In this document: positions 1-8,280 of the stretch, piece after piece
How positions within the stretch are numbered: position 1 is the stretch's first letter
Layout: the number at the start of each line of letters is the position of its first letter
Assembly (NCBI GenBank): GCA_964388235.1
Contig: CAYLXN010000005.1
Coordinates: 1 to 37,226 of the forward strand
Reading direction: 5' to 3'
Source: CAYLXN01 sp964388235
GTDB taxonomy: Bacteria; Patescibacteriota; Saccharimonadia; Saccharimonadales; Saccharimonadaceae
Length of the DNA: 37,226 nucleotides
Program-made: the position numbers and the translations under genes
The notes under the pieces: model-generated
Seen by the model: only the letters and a program-made list of their open reading frames with translations
What the model was told of the DNA's origin: nothing
The model's database searches: none

Positions 1-2
1 AG

Positions 3-341
3 GTTGCGCTTACCTATATTTATGGTATCGGACCTAAGATTGCATCGGACATCCTTGCGGCGGCAAAAGTTGAGCCGACCACTCGGGTGAAAGATCTCAC
101 CGAGGCTGAAGAAAAACGTATCCGTGACATTGTGGATAGCAATTATACGGTTGAAGGAAACTTACAGCGCTTGGTGACTAATAATATTAAACGTCTCAAA
201 GACATAAAGAGCTACAAAGGTGTGCGACATAATTCTGGCTTGCCAGTAAACGGTCAACGAACCCGAACGAATGCACGAACTCGCAAGGGTAGGGCGATCG
301 CAGTTGGTGGGGCACAACCAAAGGCAGCATCTAAGACATAG
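3..341 (+). CDS. rpsM: 30S ribosomal protein S13 (5'-truncated by window edge)
   Basis: This is the C-terminal part of ribosomal protein S13, which sits in the head of the small subunit and contacts the P-site tRNA and the L5 bridge. The reading frame is open from base 3, before any start codon. It begins with the S13 motif ALTYIYGIGPKIA, which normally lies about 15-20 residues into the protein, so only the first residues are missing. The helical middle and the basic tail (RHNSGLPVNGQRTRTNART) are typical. A GTG at 87 is internal and is not the start. The next gene, rpsK, follows after 8 bases, as in the usual alpha operon. The product is certain; only the start is outside the window. Confidence 0.97.
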   Translation, partial: VALTYIYGIGPKIASDILAAAKVEPTTRVKDLTEAEEKRIRDIVDSNYTVEGNLQRLVTNNIKRLKDIKSYKGVRHNSGLPVNGQRTRTNARTRKGRAIAVGGAQPKAASKT

Positions 342-349
342 GATTGAAC

Positions 350-769
350 ATGGCAGAACAAGAAATTAATTCTAAAACTACAAAATCGGCATCCAAGAAA
401 AAAGCAACCAAAAAACGATCAGTTGTTGCTGGTCAATTGCACATTCAAGCAACTTTCAATAACACTATCGTCAGCTTCGCTGATCGACAGGGTAATGTTA
501 TTAGTCAAGCTAGTGCTGGTGGCTGTGGTTTTCGTGGATCTAAAAAAGGTACCGCCTATGCTGCACAGATTGCCTGTGAAAAAGCGGCCGAAGCTGCTAA
601 ATCAGCCTATGGCCTAGCATCAGTTGATGTGTTTGTGAACGGTGTTGGCTTAGGTAGAGATGCCGCTATTCGTGCACTAACTGGATGCGACATCAAGATT
701 AATTCAATCAAAGACGTAACTGGCATCCCACATGGTGGCGTTCGACCTAAGAAAGAAAGGAGAGCATAA
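350..769 (+). CDS. rpsK: 30S ribosomal protein S11
   Basis: S11 lies on the small-subunit platform and helps form the mRNA exit region. The 139-residue protein has a lysine-rich N-terminal tail and then the S11 core: HIQATFNNTIVS, the GGCGFRGSKKGTAYAAQ stretch, and a basic C-terminal region with IPHGGVRPKKERRA. I chose the ATG at 350 over an in-frame TTG at 344 because an AGGA motif at 340-343 lies 6 bases before it. The stop overlaps the rpsD start in a TAATG junction, which suggests translational coupling. Length and order agree with the bacterial alpha operon. Confidence 0.97.
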   Translation: MAEQEINSKTTKSASKKKATKKRSVVAGQLHIQATFNNTIVSFADRQGNVISQASAGGCGFRGSKKGTAYAAQIACEKAAEAAKSAYGLASVDVFVNGVGLGRDAAIRALTGCDIKINSIKDVTGIPHGGVRPKKERRA

Positions 770-1386
770 TGGCTAGAGATCGTTCCCCGATAACTAAGCA
801 AAGTCGCCGTGAAGGTTACGCTTTGCATCCCAAAGCCCATAAAATTATGGTCCGCAAGACTGGTATTCCTGGGCAGCATGCTCATGGACGAAGAGGCAAA
901 TTAAGCCTTTACGCCACTCAAATGCGCGAAAAGCAAAAAGTCCGTCGGCTGTACGGCTTGATGGAAAAACAATTCGCATCTTTGATGCGTAAAGCTGAAA
1001 AGCAAGACGGCTTAGCTGGTGAAAATTTACTTCGAATGCTTGAGCAGCGCCTCGATAACGCTATTTACAGAGCTGGCTTTGCTCCTTCTAGAAGAGCCGC
1101 TAGACAGTTAGTCACTCATGCTCACTTTGAATTAAACGGACACAAAGTCAACATTCCATCAATCATGGTTAAGCCCGGCGATGAAATTGTGGTTCGTAAG
1201 CCAAGCCAGAAATCGGTTTATTTCCAAAGTTTATCTGACATCGTTAACGATTCTGGGCAGCCATCATTGGGTTGGTTGACAAAAGATGTGGTTAAAATGG
1301 CTATAAAAATTACTGATTTACCAAAACGTGATGAAGTCGAAGATGATATAAATGAACAATTGATAGTTGAGTATTACTCAAGATAG
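769..1386 (+). CDS. rpsD: 30S ribosomal protein S4
   Basis: S4 is a primary 16S rRNA-binding protein that nucleates small-subunit assembly. In many bacteria it also represses its own operon. The 205-residue protein has the N-terminal domain (RLYGLMEKQFASLMRKAE) and an S4 RNA-binding domain at about residues 95-155 (RLDNAIYRAGFAPSRRAARQ). The N-terminus has no cysteines, so this is the zinc-free form. The start overlaps the rpsK stop by one base, and AAAGGAGA at 757-763 is a strong ribosome binding site. rpoA follows after 9 bases. Whether S4 autoregulates this operon cannot be seen here. Confidence 0.97.
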   Translation: MARDRSPITKQSRREGYALHPKAHKIMVRKTGIPGQHAHGRRGKLSLYATQMREKQKVRRLYGLMEKQFASLMRKAEKQDGLAGENLLRMLEQRLDNAIYRAGFAPSRRAARQLVTHAHFELNGHKVNIPSIMVKPGDEIVVRKPSQKSVYFQSLSDIVNDSGQPSLGWLTKDVVKMAIKITDLPKRDEVEDDINEQLIVEYYSR

Positions 1387-1395
1387 GTAGGGAAA

Positions 1396-2319
1396 ATGTC
1401 AAAAGTAATTCATAATCCAGCATTAGATAAGGTCGTTAAGAATTCAGAAACCAATTCAACGATCATCGTTAGCCCAATTCACAAGGGTTACGGCAATACT
1501 TTAGGTAATAGCCTAAGGCGAGTTTTGCTTTCAAGTATCGAAGGTGGCGCTATTGTGGCTGCCAGATTCGAAGGAGCGACTCACGAGTTTACTACCCTCA
1601 AGGGCGTTAAAGAAGACGTGCTTGACATCATCTTGAACTTGAAAAACGTTCACTTGATTGTTCATGGCGACAAACCAGTTGAGATTTCAATTAGCAAAAC
1701 TGGTTCTGGTGAAGTCACGGCTGCTGATATTAAAACCACAGCTGACGTTGAGGTGATCAATAAAGACCAAATCATCGCCACTATCGACGATCCAAAAGCC
1801 AAATTTGAAGCTCTGCTGGTAGTCGAATCAGGGCGAGGTTATCGAACTATCGAAGAATCAACCGACAAGCGAACCCACTCTGACATGATCGCCATGGATG
1901 CAGTCTTTAGTCCAGTACGCCGAGTCCGTTACAAAGTTTCTGACACTCGAGTTGGTGACAATTCTAACTTAGAAAAATTAGAGTTAACTGTCGAAACTGA
2001 CGGCTCAATTACACCAACTGAAGCTTTTGAGCAGGCAGCAGCTATTTTAGCCAATCAGTACCAAGCTTTAGCGGGTAGTACAATGGTCGAACCAGCACCA
2101 ACGGCTGGCGAAGAAATCGAAGACAGTAATTCAGAGCTATCGACTTCAATCGAAGACCTGGGTTTGTCGGCTAGAACCGCCAACGCCTTGGTAAATAATG
2201 ACATAAAAACAGTTAGCGACTTAATTAGTCTTGATGACCAAGATCTGAAGGAATTAAAAGGTTTTGGAACTAAAGCTCTTGATGAAGTTAAGGAAAAGCT
2301 AGCGGAGTTGGAGATTTAA
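1396..2319 (+). CDS. rpoA: DNA-directed RNA polymerase subunit alpha
   Basis: Alpha dimerises to start RNA polymerase assembly, and its C-terminal domain contacts promoter UP elements and activators. The 307-residue protein has the N-terminal dimerisation domain (about 1-225), including GYGNTLGNSLRRVLLSSIEG and LKGVKEDVLDIILNLK. A flexible linker (about 226-243, PAPTAGEEIEDSN) follows. The helical C-terminal domain has LGLSARTANAL and LKGFGTKALDEVKEKL. The arginine expected to contact DNA is present in LSARTANAL. GTAGGGAAA just upstream gives a modest ribosome binding site. The gene lies between rpsD and rplQ, the common bacterial order. Confidence 0.98.
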   Translation: MSKVIHNPALDKVVKNSETNSTIIVSPIHKGYGNTLGNSLRRVLLSSIEGGAIVAARFEGATHEFTTLKGVKEDVLDIILNLKNVHLIVHGDKPVEISISKTGSGEVTAADIKTTADVEVINKDQIIATIDDPKAKFEALLVVESGRGYRTIEESTDKRTHSDMIAMDAVFSPVRRVRYKVSDTRVGDNSNLEKLELTVETDGSITPTEAFEQAAAILANQYQALAGSTMVEPAPTAGEEIEDSNSELSTSIEDLGLSARTANALVNNDIKTVSDLISLDDQDLKELKGFGTKALDEVKEKLAELEI

Positions 2320-2793
2320 ATGCACAGACACGGATATAAAGGTCGCAAGGTTGGGCGAGAGCGAGATCAACGGCGTGCGCTTTGGCGTGGCTTGATGGTT
2401 AGCTTGATCGATTCTGGGCGAATAGAAACCACCTTGCCTAAGGCGAAAGAAATTTTGCCGATGACTGAGAAAATAATAACTAAAGCCAAAAAAGGCGGCT
2501 TAGCTAATCGGCGCTTGATTGAAGCTAGACTCGGGTCCCGTCAAGCTACTTTGACTCTGCTTGATGTGATCGCACCTCAGTTAACCGATCGCGACAGTGG
2601 TTTTTTGAGAATCGAAAAGACTACTACTCGAGTTGGCGATGGAGCAGAAATGGCAATTGTTGAATTTGTCGATGAGATTGATTTTGATTACGATCCTACC
2701 GAAAAACCGATTGCAAAAATTGAAACCAAAGACCAGCCAAAGACGGACGAAAAACCTGCCGAAAGCAAGCCTGCAGCAAAGGAGGCTAAATAA
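2320..2793 (+). CDS. rplQ: 50S ribosomal protein L17 with charged C-terminal tail
   Basis: L17 binds 23S rRNA domain III near the peptide exit tunnel. The start ATG directly abuts the rpoA stop, with no intergenic base. The first about 115 residues are the conserved core (MHRHGYKGRKVGRERDQRRA, then LITKAKKGG-like and RRLIEARLGSRQATLTLL segments). After about residue 118 comes a low-complexity tail rich in Lys, Glu, Pro and Ala, ending KPAAKEAK. That makes the protein 157 residues, longer than a minimal L17. Such tails are variable, and I assign it no function. The stop overlaps the rplM start (TAATG). Confidence 0.96.
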   Translation: MHRHGYKGRKVGRERDQRRALWRGLMVSLIDSGRIETTLPKAKEILPMTEKIITKAKKGGLANRRLIEARLGSRQATLTLLDVIAPQLTDRDSGFLRIEKTTTRVGDGAEMAIVEFVDEIDFDYDPTEKPIAKIETKDQPKTDEKPAESKPAAKEAK

Positions 2794-3251
2794 TGACTAA
2801 AAAAACTTACAGTCAGAAACCAACTGAAGTCAAGCGACAATGGTTGTTGATTGACGCTTCAGAACTAACCTTAGGCCGAGTCGCCGCTGAAGTTGCTAAA
2901 TCACTGATCGGCAAAGATAAACCTACCTACACTCCTCATGTTGATGGCGGTGATTACGTAGTAGTTATCAATGCCAAACAGGTAAAAGTTACTGGCGACA
3001 AAGAATTAGCCAAGCGCTATTACCATTACACTGGTTACGTTGGCGGCATTAAATTCAAAACTTTAGCTGAACTTCGACAGCAGCAACCAGAAAAACTAAT
3101 CGAAATTGCTGTGCGCGGAATGTTGCCAGACAACAAATTACGTGATGGCCGACTAAAACGGCTAAAGGTTTATTCTGGCGCCGAACATGAGCACCAAGCT
3201 CAAAATCCGCAAGCCATTTCTTTAAAAAAATCAAAAACGGAGGCTAAATAA
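2793..3251 (+). CDS. rplM: 50S ribosomal protein L13
   Basis: L13 is an early-assembling large-subunit protein. The 152-residue protein carries the family signature: WLLIDASELTLGRVAAEVAK near the start, then HVDGGDYVVVINAKQVKVTG, YYHYTGYVGGIK and AVRGMLPDNKLRDGRLKRLKVY. The start overlaps the rplQ stop by one base, with AAAGGAGG about 9 bases upstream inside rplQ. The tail is Lys-rich. rpsI follows with the same one-base TAATG overlap, so L13 and S9 are coupled as in most bacteria. Confidence 0.97.
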   Translation: MTKKTYSQKPTEVKRQWLLIDASELTLGRVAAEVAKSLIGKDKPTYTPHVDGGDYVVVINAKQVKVTGDKELAKRYYHYTGYVGGIKFKTLAELRQQQPEKLIEIAVRGMLPDNKLRDGRLKRLKVYSGAEHEHQAQNPQAISLKKSKTEAK

Positions 3252-3649
3252 TGGCAGAAGCTAAATATTACTACGGGTTGGGGCGACGCAAAGAATCAAC
3301 CGCACGGGCTAGACTCTATGCAGGCAAAGGCAAACTGTCGATCAACGACAAAACTGCCGAAGATTATTTTTGTCAAAATAAAAAATTAGCTGCTGAGGTG
3401 CTTGATCCAGTTGTGCTAGTCAACAAGCAGAAAGATTTTGATATTACAATCAAAGTTGAAGGTGGTGGTTTGAGCGGACAAGTTGACGCGATCAAATCAG
3501 CTATCGCTAAGGCTCTGGTGGCTCAATTTCCTGATCTTCGAGCTGTTCTGAAGCAGGCTGGCTACTTGAAGCGTGATTCTCGTGAGAAGGAGCGCAAAAA
3601 GTACGGTTTGCGTGGCGCTCGCAAGAAGGAGCAATTCTCCAAGCGTTAA
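3251..3649 (+). CDS. rpsI: 30S ribosomal protein S9
   Basis: S9 sits in the small-subunit head; its C-terminal tail reaches the P-site tRNA anticodon. The 132-residue protein starts with YYGLGRRKESTARARLYAGK. It has GGGLSGQVDAIKSAIAKAL in the middle and ends in the basic tail RKKYGLRGARKKEQFSKR. The terminal Lys-Arg that touches the P-site tRNA is intact. The ribosome binding site ACGGAGG lies at the end of rplM. This is the last gene of the operon: a strong terminator follows at 3669-3704. Confidence 0.97.
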   Translation: MAEAKYYYGLGRRKESTARARLYAGKGKLSINDKTAEDYFCQNKKLAAEVLDPVVLVNKQKDFDITIKVEGGGLSGQVDAIKSAIAKALVAQFPDLRAVLKQAGYLKRDSREKERKKYGLRGARKKEQFSKR

Positions 3650-3668
3650 GTCAATTAAGCTTAATTTT

Positions 3669-3704
3669 AAAAGAACCATTTGCAAACTGCGGTGGTTCTT
3701 TTTA
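3669..3704 (+). terminator. Intrinsic terminator of the ribosomal protein operon
   Basis: AAAAGAACCA (3669-3678) pairs with TGGTTCTTTT (3693-3702), followed by a short T-run. The T-run flows directly into the TATAAT of the next promoter (3703-3708), so terminator and promoter are fused. Confidence 0.9.
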
Positions 3705-3708
3705 TAAT
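3703..3708 (+). promoter_or_regulatory. -10 box of the hydrolase gene (leaderless type)
   Basis: A perfect TATAAT ends 7 bases before the ATG at 3716, so transcription should start at or next to the start codon. It overlaps the end of the rpsI terminator. No ribosome binding site fits between them. Confidence 0.75.
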
Positions 3709-3715
3709 AGAAGCT

Positions 3716-4540
3716 ATGATTTCACTTGAAGATAAATTGCGTCAGACTTTTAACGTTCCTTATTCGATGAAGGTTAGAGTTTTCGGCAGCAAGCGACCAA
3801 AACTAACAATTGTTTTTATTCACGGTATTGGGCTTGATGGTGAAATGTGGAATCGCTACGTCGAAAAGATTTCGAAAAAATCAAAAGTCCGAGTGGTGGT
3901 GGTTGACTTGATTGGTTTTGGTGGCTCGAACAAATCCGAATGGCAAACTTTTGACCTCGAAACTCAGGCTAAATCTCTGCATGCCACCCTGATTAGTAAT
4001 TTGATTTTTATCGGCAAAAATGATCCGCTATTAATTATCGGCCATTCGCTGGGGTCATTAGTGGCGATTAAATTTACCAGCCTTTATCCTCATTTGGTTG
4101 ATTACCAGATGCTGATTTCGCCACCAATTTACAAAACTAAAGCCAAAAAGAAAAACGTTCAGGAGCAGGCTTTGCTGAAGTTTTATGATTTAATTATTAA
4201 AAATCCGCTAGCACTAGAGGGTACTCGTTTGGCGGTTAACAATTTCCTGAAGTACGACTATCAAGACAACGATCGTTATCGGGAGATTTTCATTTCGACG
4301 CTGAAAAATGCGATTATCAATCAAGATTCTTATGATGAGATTTTGAGGTTGAGAATTCCAAGTTTGATTTACTACGGGGCTTTTGACCCGTTAATTGTCG
4401 AAGCTAATTTGACAGAAATCGATGATAAATCACCATTTGTTTGGAGCCATAAGATTATTGGTACTCACGACGCTAATCGCCTAATGTTCAATAAAATCAG
4501 TTGCGAAATCAACAATTTGATCGAATTTTACGTTAAATAA
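3716..4540 (+). CDS. Alpha/beta hydrolase fold protein
   Basis: A 274-residue cytoplasmic protein of the alpha/beta hydrolase superfamily; the substrate cannot be told. The HG oxyanion motif IVFIHGIGLDGEMWNR lies near residue 30. The nucleophile elbow GHSLGS is near residue 109. A likely acid is in YYGAFDPLIVE and a likely catalytic His in IIGTHDAN near the C-terminus, so the triad looks complete. I chose ATG 3716: an upstream in-frame TTG at 3680 would lie inside the terminator, and the TATAAT at 3703-3708 places the transcript start at the ATG. It stands alone between the ribosomal operon and trpS. Confidence 0.88.
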   Translation: MISLEDKLRQTFNVPYSMKVRVFGSKRPKLTIVFIHGIGLDGEMWNRYVEKISKKSKVRVVVVDLIGFGGSNKSEWQTFDLETQAKSLHATLISNLIFIGKNDPLLIIGHSLGSLVAIKFTSLYPHLVDYQMLISPPIYKTKAKKKNVQEQALLKFYDLIIKNPLALEGTRLAVNNFLKYDYQDNDRYREIFISTLKNAIINQDSYDEILRLRIPSLIYYGAFDPLIVEANLTEIDDKSPFVWSHKIIGTHDANRLMFNKISCEINNLIEFYVK

Positions 4541-4558
4541 TTATTTTTAACAGTATGC

Positions 4559-4564
4559 TATAAT
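4559..4564 (+). promoter_or_regulatory. Extended -10 promoter of trpS (leaderless type)
   Basis: TATGCTATAAT gives an extended -10 (TG, one base, TATAAT). Only six bases separate the hexamer from the trpS ATG, so the mRNA should be leaderless. Confidence 0.75.
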
Positions 4565-4570
4565 TAAAGC

Positions 4571-5593
4571 ATGAAAGACGTGATTTTAACTGGTATTCGA
4601 GCTAATGACGATTTGACTTTAGGTAATTATATTGGTGCCTTTGTGCCGATGGTGGAGCTGCAAAAATCGTATGGCCAAGATCATCAAATTAACATGTTCG
4701 TGCCTGATTTGCATAGCTTTACGACGCCAATCGATCATTCGACCTTACAAGACAATATTTTTAAAAATCTGAAATATTACCTCGCGGCTGGCCTTGACTT
4801 AGACAATCCAAACACTTTTATTTATCGCCAGAGCTACATTCCAGCTCATTCGGAATTAACTTGGATTTTAGATTGTTTTGCTGGTTTTGGTGAAATCAGT
4901 CGGATGACTCAGTTTAAAGATAAATCGGCTCAGCACGCCGACGCAATTACAGTTGGCTTGTTTAATTATCCAGTGCTGATGGCGGCTGATATTTTGCTCT
5001 ATAATGCCAAATGGGTGCCAGTTGGCGAGGACCAGTTCCAACATTTGGAGCTAGCTCGCGATTTGGCTATTCGGATGAATAATAAATTTGGTGAATTGTT
5101 TACCGTACCTGAAGCGACTCAAAAACAGGTTGAATTCATGGGCAATAAAGAAGGTATTCGGATTCGGGATTTGGTTGATCCGACCAAAAAAATGAGTAAA
5201 TCGGCTGATAGTCATAAATCTAAAATCATGCTGTCCGATACACCGCAGGCGGCTTACGATAAAATCATGTCGGCGACGACCGACAACTTAGCCGAGATTA
5301 ATTTCGATTGGCTGAATCAGCCTGGCATTGCCAATTTACTGCAAATACTAGCAACTCTGACCGGCCAGGAGCTAGATCAGGTCATTGCTGAGTGGCGAGG
5401 CAAGACTCGCTATGGCGAATTCAAGAAGGTCGTTGCTACGGCAGTTGTCGACTGGCTGACTGAATTTCAATCAAAACTAGCTGCGATCGACGCCGCTCAA
5501 ATCACCGCTAAGCTCAAAACATCGGAGTCGGCCATGAATCAAACTGCCAACGAAACCCTGCTTCGAGTTCAAAAAGCCATCGGCTTGAGGTAA
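4571..5593 (+). CDS. trpS: Tryptophan--tRNA ligase
   Basis: This class I aminoacyl-tRNA synthetase charges tRNA-Trp. The 340-residue length is typical. The HIGH-equivalent motif is TLGNYIGA near residue 16; other TrpRS enzymes, such as that of E. coli, also have TIGN there. Family segments follow: RMTQFKDKSA, YPVLMAADILLY and VPVGEDQFQHLELARD. The KMSKS loop appears as PTKKMSKSADSHKSK near residue 207. Transcription is likely leaderless from the -10 box at 4559-4564. The next gene starts 2 bases after the stop, so trpS, the pseudouridine synthase and the delta-prime-like gene probably form an operon. Confidence 0.97.
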   Translation: MKDVILTGIRANDDLTLGNYIGAFVPMVELQKSYGQDHQINMFVPDLHSFTTPIDHSTLQDNIFKNLKYYLAAGLDLDNPNTFIYRQSYIPAHSELTWILDCFAGFGEISRMTQFKDKSAQHADAITVGLFNYPVLMAADILLYNAKWVPVGEDQFQHLELARDLAIRMNNKFGELFTVPEATQKQVEFMGNKEGIRIRDLVDPTKKMSKSADSHKSKIMLSDTPQAAYDKIMSATTDNLAEINFDWLNQPGIANLLQILATLTGQELDQVIAEWRGKTRYGEFKKVVATAVVDWLTEFQSKLAAIDAAQITAKLKTSESAMNQTANETLLRVQKAIGLR

Positions 5594-5595
5594 TT

Positions 5596-6723
5596 ATGCG
5601 GCTCAACGCCATCAAAATTAAAAATCTTTTGGCCAAATTTGGGCTTTCAGTTAGCGCCAATTCAATCAAAAATATTGCTAGTTATAATCCTCAGCCACAT
5701 AATACCGCTGTTAAATTTCGGCTGGACGATCAGCCATACGTTGTTTTGTTTGATGAGGCGGTCGATGATGATCTTGCCAAAATTAAGCAAATTTTAGGAT
5801 TTAATCTGATTGAGTTAATTCCTAATCCACACCAAGAGGCACTTTTTGGCGTGCCTTGGCAGCGCAAAACAGCTTATTTGATCAAAATTACCTCCGCTAA
5901 GTTTCGGCTTGATCAGCTGTTGATTGAGAAATTTCCCGATAAATCACGTTCATCGCTTAAAAAGTTAATTTTAGCGAGCAAAGTCACTGTTGACGGCAAA
6001 ACCATTAACACCCCAAGTGAATTATTTTCCGATGGTGTTGAATTGCAGATTGACGATCAAGTCACCAAAATCCAAGCTACTGAGTTTGAAATTATCTTTG
6101 AAGACGAATCGCTGATTGTTTTTAACAAACCAGTCGGTGTATTATCTGAAGCCAAGCCAGGTGTCGAAGCCGAATTTACAGTAGCTGACTTTTTGCGCCA
6201 AAGAGGTGATTTTGCCACCAACGATGATCGTGGAGGGTTGGTCCATCGACTTGATCGAGACACTTCGGGGATTATGATTGGTGCCAAGAATGCCAAAACT
6301 CGAGATTTTCTCAAACAGCAGTTCAAAGATCGGCTAGTTGAAAAACAATATTTAGCCTTGGTCAGCAAACCCTTCAAACACACCGTGTTTAAAATAGATT
6401 TACCAATCAAAAGATCGTTGGCTGGCGGTAAATTTACAGTTGATGCCACTGGACGGGCGGCTGAAACTATTGTCGAATTACAAAAAAAGTGCGCCGACAA
6501 CCTCTATTTATTGAAATTAATGCCTAAAACTGGACGCACTCATCAATTAAGAGTTCATTTAGCTTATTTAGGCAACCCAATTTTAGGCGATAAGCTCTAT
6601 GGCAACAAATCCGCCAACAGACTGTTTTTGCACTCGTCTAGTATAGCCTTTTGCCACCCAAACGGTAAGCAAATGACTTTTTCAGCTAAAATACCTGCGG
6701 AGTTTACCCAAAAATGTTCTTAG
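5596..6723 (+). CDS. RluA-family RNA pseudouridine synthase with extra N-terminal domain
   Basis: The enzyme isomerises uridine to pseudouridine in rRNA or tRNA; the target site is not predictable. An S4-like RNA-binding segment lies at about 100-155 (RLDQLLIEKFPDKSRSSLKKL, then SKVTVDGKTI). The catalytic RluA domain contains HRLDRDTSGIMIGAKN with the catalytic Asp. It also has KQYLALV and a C-terminal KTGRTHQLRVHLAYLGNPI. The first about 95 residues are an additional region not usual for RluA proteins, which I do not recognise; this explains the length of 375. The gene starts 2 bases after trpS and overlaps the next gene by 10 bases. Confidence 0.92.
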   Translation: MRLNAIKIKNLLAKFGLSVSANSIKNIASYNPQPHNTAVKFRLDDQPYVVLFDEAVDDDLAKIKQILGFNLIELIPNPHQEALFGVPWQRKTAYLIKITSAKFRLDQLLIEKFPDKSRSSLKKLILASKVTVDGKTINTPSELFSDGVELQIDDQVTKIQATEFEIIFEDESLIVFNKPVGVLSEAKPGVEAEFTVADFLRQRGDFATNDDRGGLVHRLDRDTSGIMIGAKNAKTRDFLKQQFKDRLVEKQYLALVSKPFKHTVFKIDLPIKRSLAGGKFTVDATGRAAETIVELQKKCADNLYLLKLMPKTGRTHQLRVHLAYLGNPILGDKLYGNKSANRLFLHSSSIAFCHPNGKQMTFSAKIPAEFTQKCS

Positions 6724-7517
6724 AATTATTCGGTGCTGAGCAGGTGAGCCGGCTAGAAAAAGTCTTAGCCCAAAACCAAGCTATAATCATCACCAACCCT
6801 CATGTCGGCAATTTGCACTTAGTTGTTGATTTTCTTAAAACAAAAAACAGCGGTCAGCTGATTGCCGTCGAACCTCAAGAATGCAAAATCAAAATAGACG
6901 CCATCAGAGAGATAATAAAACTAACTACCACTCAGCATCAACGCCAACGGCTGTTTTTAATTAATCAAGCCGATAGAATGGTCACTGCCGCTCAGAATTC
7001 ACTGTTAAAAACTCTCGAGGAACCAAACGCCAACAATCAATTTATTTTACTGACAAATCGATCGAACAAACTCTTACCAACGATCAAATCGCGGGCGGTT
7101 AACTTTCAGCTTCAATCGCCGTCCGCCGATAGTCTGAAGCGGTCGCTAACGGCTAATCTTGACTTACCACCAAAAATCTTAAGTCAAATTCAGTTTCTAG
7201 CAGGTGACGATTTCGGGGCTTGGAATAAATTAGCCAACGATCAAAATTACCTTAAGCAGCAAGCTGAAATAACCTCTACCGCCAAAAAAATCTTAACCAC
7301 CGACCGATTCACCCGATTAATTGAAATTCGCAAAATTAGCAAAGATCGCCAATTATCAATTGATCTGGCTGAGGCAGTACTTAAGATTCTTTACATCAGC
7401 CTGAAAAGTAATCGGACTCAAGCGACTTTGGATCAAATTCAAATCTGGTTGGATGTGGTTGATAAACTTGAAGCTAATATTTCAACAGGTCTTGTTTTGA
7501 CGCAAGCTGTGTTATAA
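6714..7517 (+). CDS. holB: DNA polymerase III delta-prime-like clamp-loader subunit
   Basis: A 267-residue AAA+ type protein resembling delta-prime of the clamp loader, which helps load the sliding clamp. The region RLFLINQADRMVTAAQNSLLKTLEEPNANNQFILLTN is characteristic, with the sensor 1 and pol III gamma/delta-prime pattern. KSRAVNF keeps the arginine of the SRC motif, although Cys is Ala. The P-loop is absent (NPHVGNLHLV where a GKT would be). That fits delta-prime, which often does not bind ATP. The start overlaps the preceding gene by 10 bases. The stop lies within the TATAAT of the next promoter. The symbol is by function; the protein is divergent. Confidence 0.82.
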   Translation: MFLELFGAEQVSRLEKVLAQNQAIIITNPHVGNLHLVVDFLKTKNSGQLIAVEPQECKIKIDAIREIIKLTTTQHQRQRLFLINQADRMVTAAQNSLLKTLEEPNANNQFILLTNRSNKLLPTIKSRAVNFQLQSPSADSLKRSLTANLDLPPKILSQIQFLAGDDFGAWNKLANDQNYLKQQAEITSTAKKILTTDRFTRLIEIRKISKDRQLSIDLAEAVLKILYISLKSNRTQATLDQIQIWLDVVDKLEANISTGLVLTQAVL

Positions 7518-7518
7518 T
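7513..7518 (+). promoter_or_regulatory. Extended -10 promoter of the TPR gene
   Basis: TGTTATAAT (extended -10) overlaps the stop codon of the preceding gene. Nine bases separate it from the ATG at 7528, so the transcript has at most a few leader bases. Confidence 0.65.
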
Positions 7519-7527
7519 GTCAAGATA

Positions 7528-8235
7528 ATGATAGGCTTATTATTTATCGCGGCAGTCGGGTTTTATCTAATTATTTACCGCAGCCCTTCGGAGAAAATCA
7601 CCGCTGACGCGGCAAAAATTATCAATAGCATCGAGCGCTACTGGAACATGGCCCAGCAATCGATTCGAGACAACAAATTACTCAGAGCCGAAAAAGCTCT
7701 GCTGACAATTCTTAGGGTCGATGAGAAAAACGCCAACGCTTACAATCGTTTGGGGATTATCTATGCTAAACAAGACAAGGCCAAAGAAGCCATCGAGTGT
7801 TTTGAAATCGCTCAAAGCTTAGAGCCGAGTGCTGCTAATTTGCACAACATTGGCTTAATTTTTTACAACGATAAAAATTACGTCAAGGCCGCCGAAGCTT
7901 TCGAGCAGTCGCTGGCGATCGAGGACGACGTTGCGGTTCGTTACGTGGCCTATGCCAAGGTTCAGGAAAAATTAGGTGATTATCACAAAATGACTAGTTT
8001 ACTAGAAAAAGCAGTATCGATCGACTCAAATCCTCAAATGCTTAAGTTGCTGGCTAATTCCTATGAGCGGATTGGTCAAGATGATTTAGCCCAGGGCCTG
8101 AGAGTAAAGTCTGAAAAAATGATCGCTAATCAGTTAAAACAAAAACAAGATCAACAGCGCAAAGCTAAGCAGACTGCTAAAAAACCGCTCAAGACCAAGC
8201 GTAGCCAAAAGCGCAAATCAAAATTAATTAGTTAG
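7528..8235 (+). CDS. Membrane-anchored tetratricopeptide repeat (TPR) protein
   Basis: A 235-residue protein. One N-terminal membrane segment (MIGLLFIAAVGFYLIIYR) precedes about four TPR units at about residues 35-195; NAYNRLGIIYAKQDKAKEAIECFEIAQ is the clearest, in two adjoining parts. The last about 35 residues are very rich in Lys, Arg and Gln (KKPLKTKRSQKRKSK). TPR domains bind other proteins, so this is probably a scaffold at the membrane. The membrane helix lacks a lipobox or cleavage site. The partner is unknown. The gene has its own near-leaderless promoter and is followed by tRNA-Tyr. Confidence 0.85.
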   Translation: MIGLLFIAAVGFYLIIYRSPSEKITADAAKIINSIERYWNMAQQSIRDNKLLRAEKALLTILRVDEKNANAYNRLGIIYAKQDKAKEAIECFEIAQSLEPSAANLHNIGLIFYNDKNYVKAAEAFEQSLAIEDDVAVRYVAYAKVQEKLGDYHKMTSLLEKAVSIDSNPQMLKLLANSYERIGQDDLAQGLRVKSEKMIANQLKQKQDQQRKAKQTAKKPLKTKRSQKRKSKLIS

Positions 8236-8238
8236 TGG

Positions 8239-8266
8239 TTGAAAAAATAGATTTTTGCCGTATAAT
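8239..8266 (+). promoter_or_regulatory. Promoter of tRNA-Tyr
   Basis: TTGAAA (8239-8244) and TATAAT (8261-8266) are 16 bases apart, and transcription should start about 8 bases before the tRNA. Confidence 0.8.
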
Positions 8267-8280
8267 AACTGATAAGTTTG

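Noticed and set aside
3680..3715. TTG start for the hydrolase at 3680
   Set aside because: It lies within the rpsI terminator and before the -10 box; ATG 3716 fits.
4571..4660. Damaged HIGH motif in TrpRS (TLGN)
   Set aside because: Thr-x-Gly-Asn is normal in many bacterial TrpRS enzymes, including that of E. coli.
6714..6900. Loss of P-loop as a sign of a pseudogene in the delta-prime-like gene
   Set aside because: Delta-prime subunits commonly lack ATP binding; the frame is intact and the rest of the pattern is conserved.
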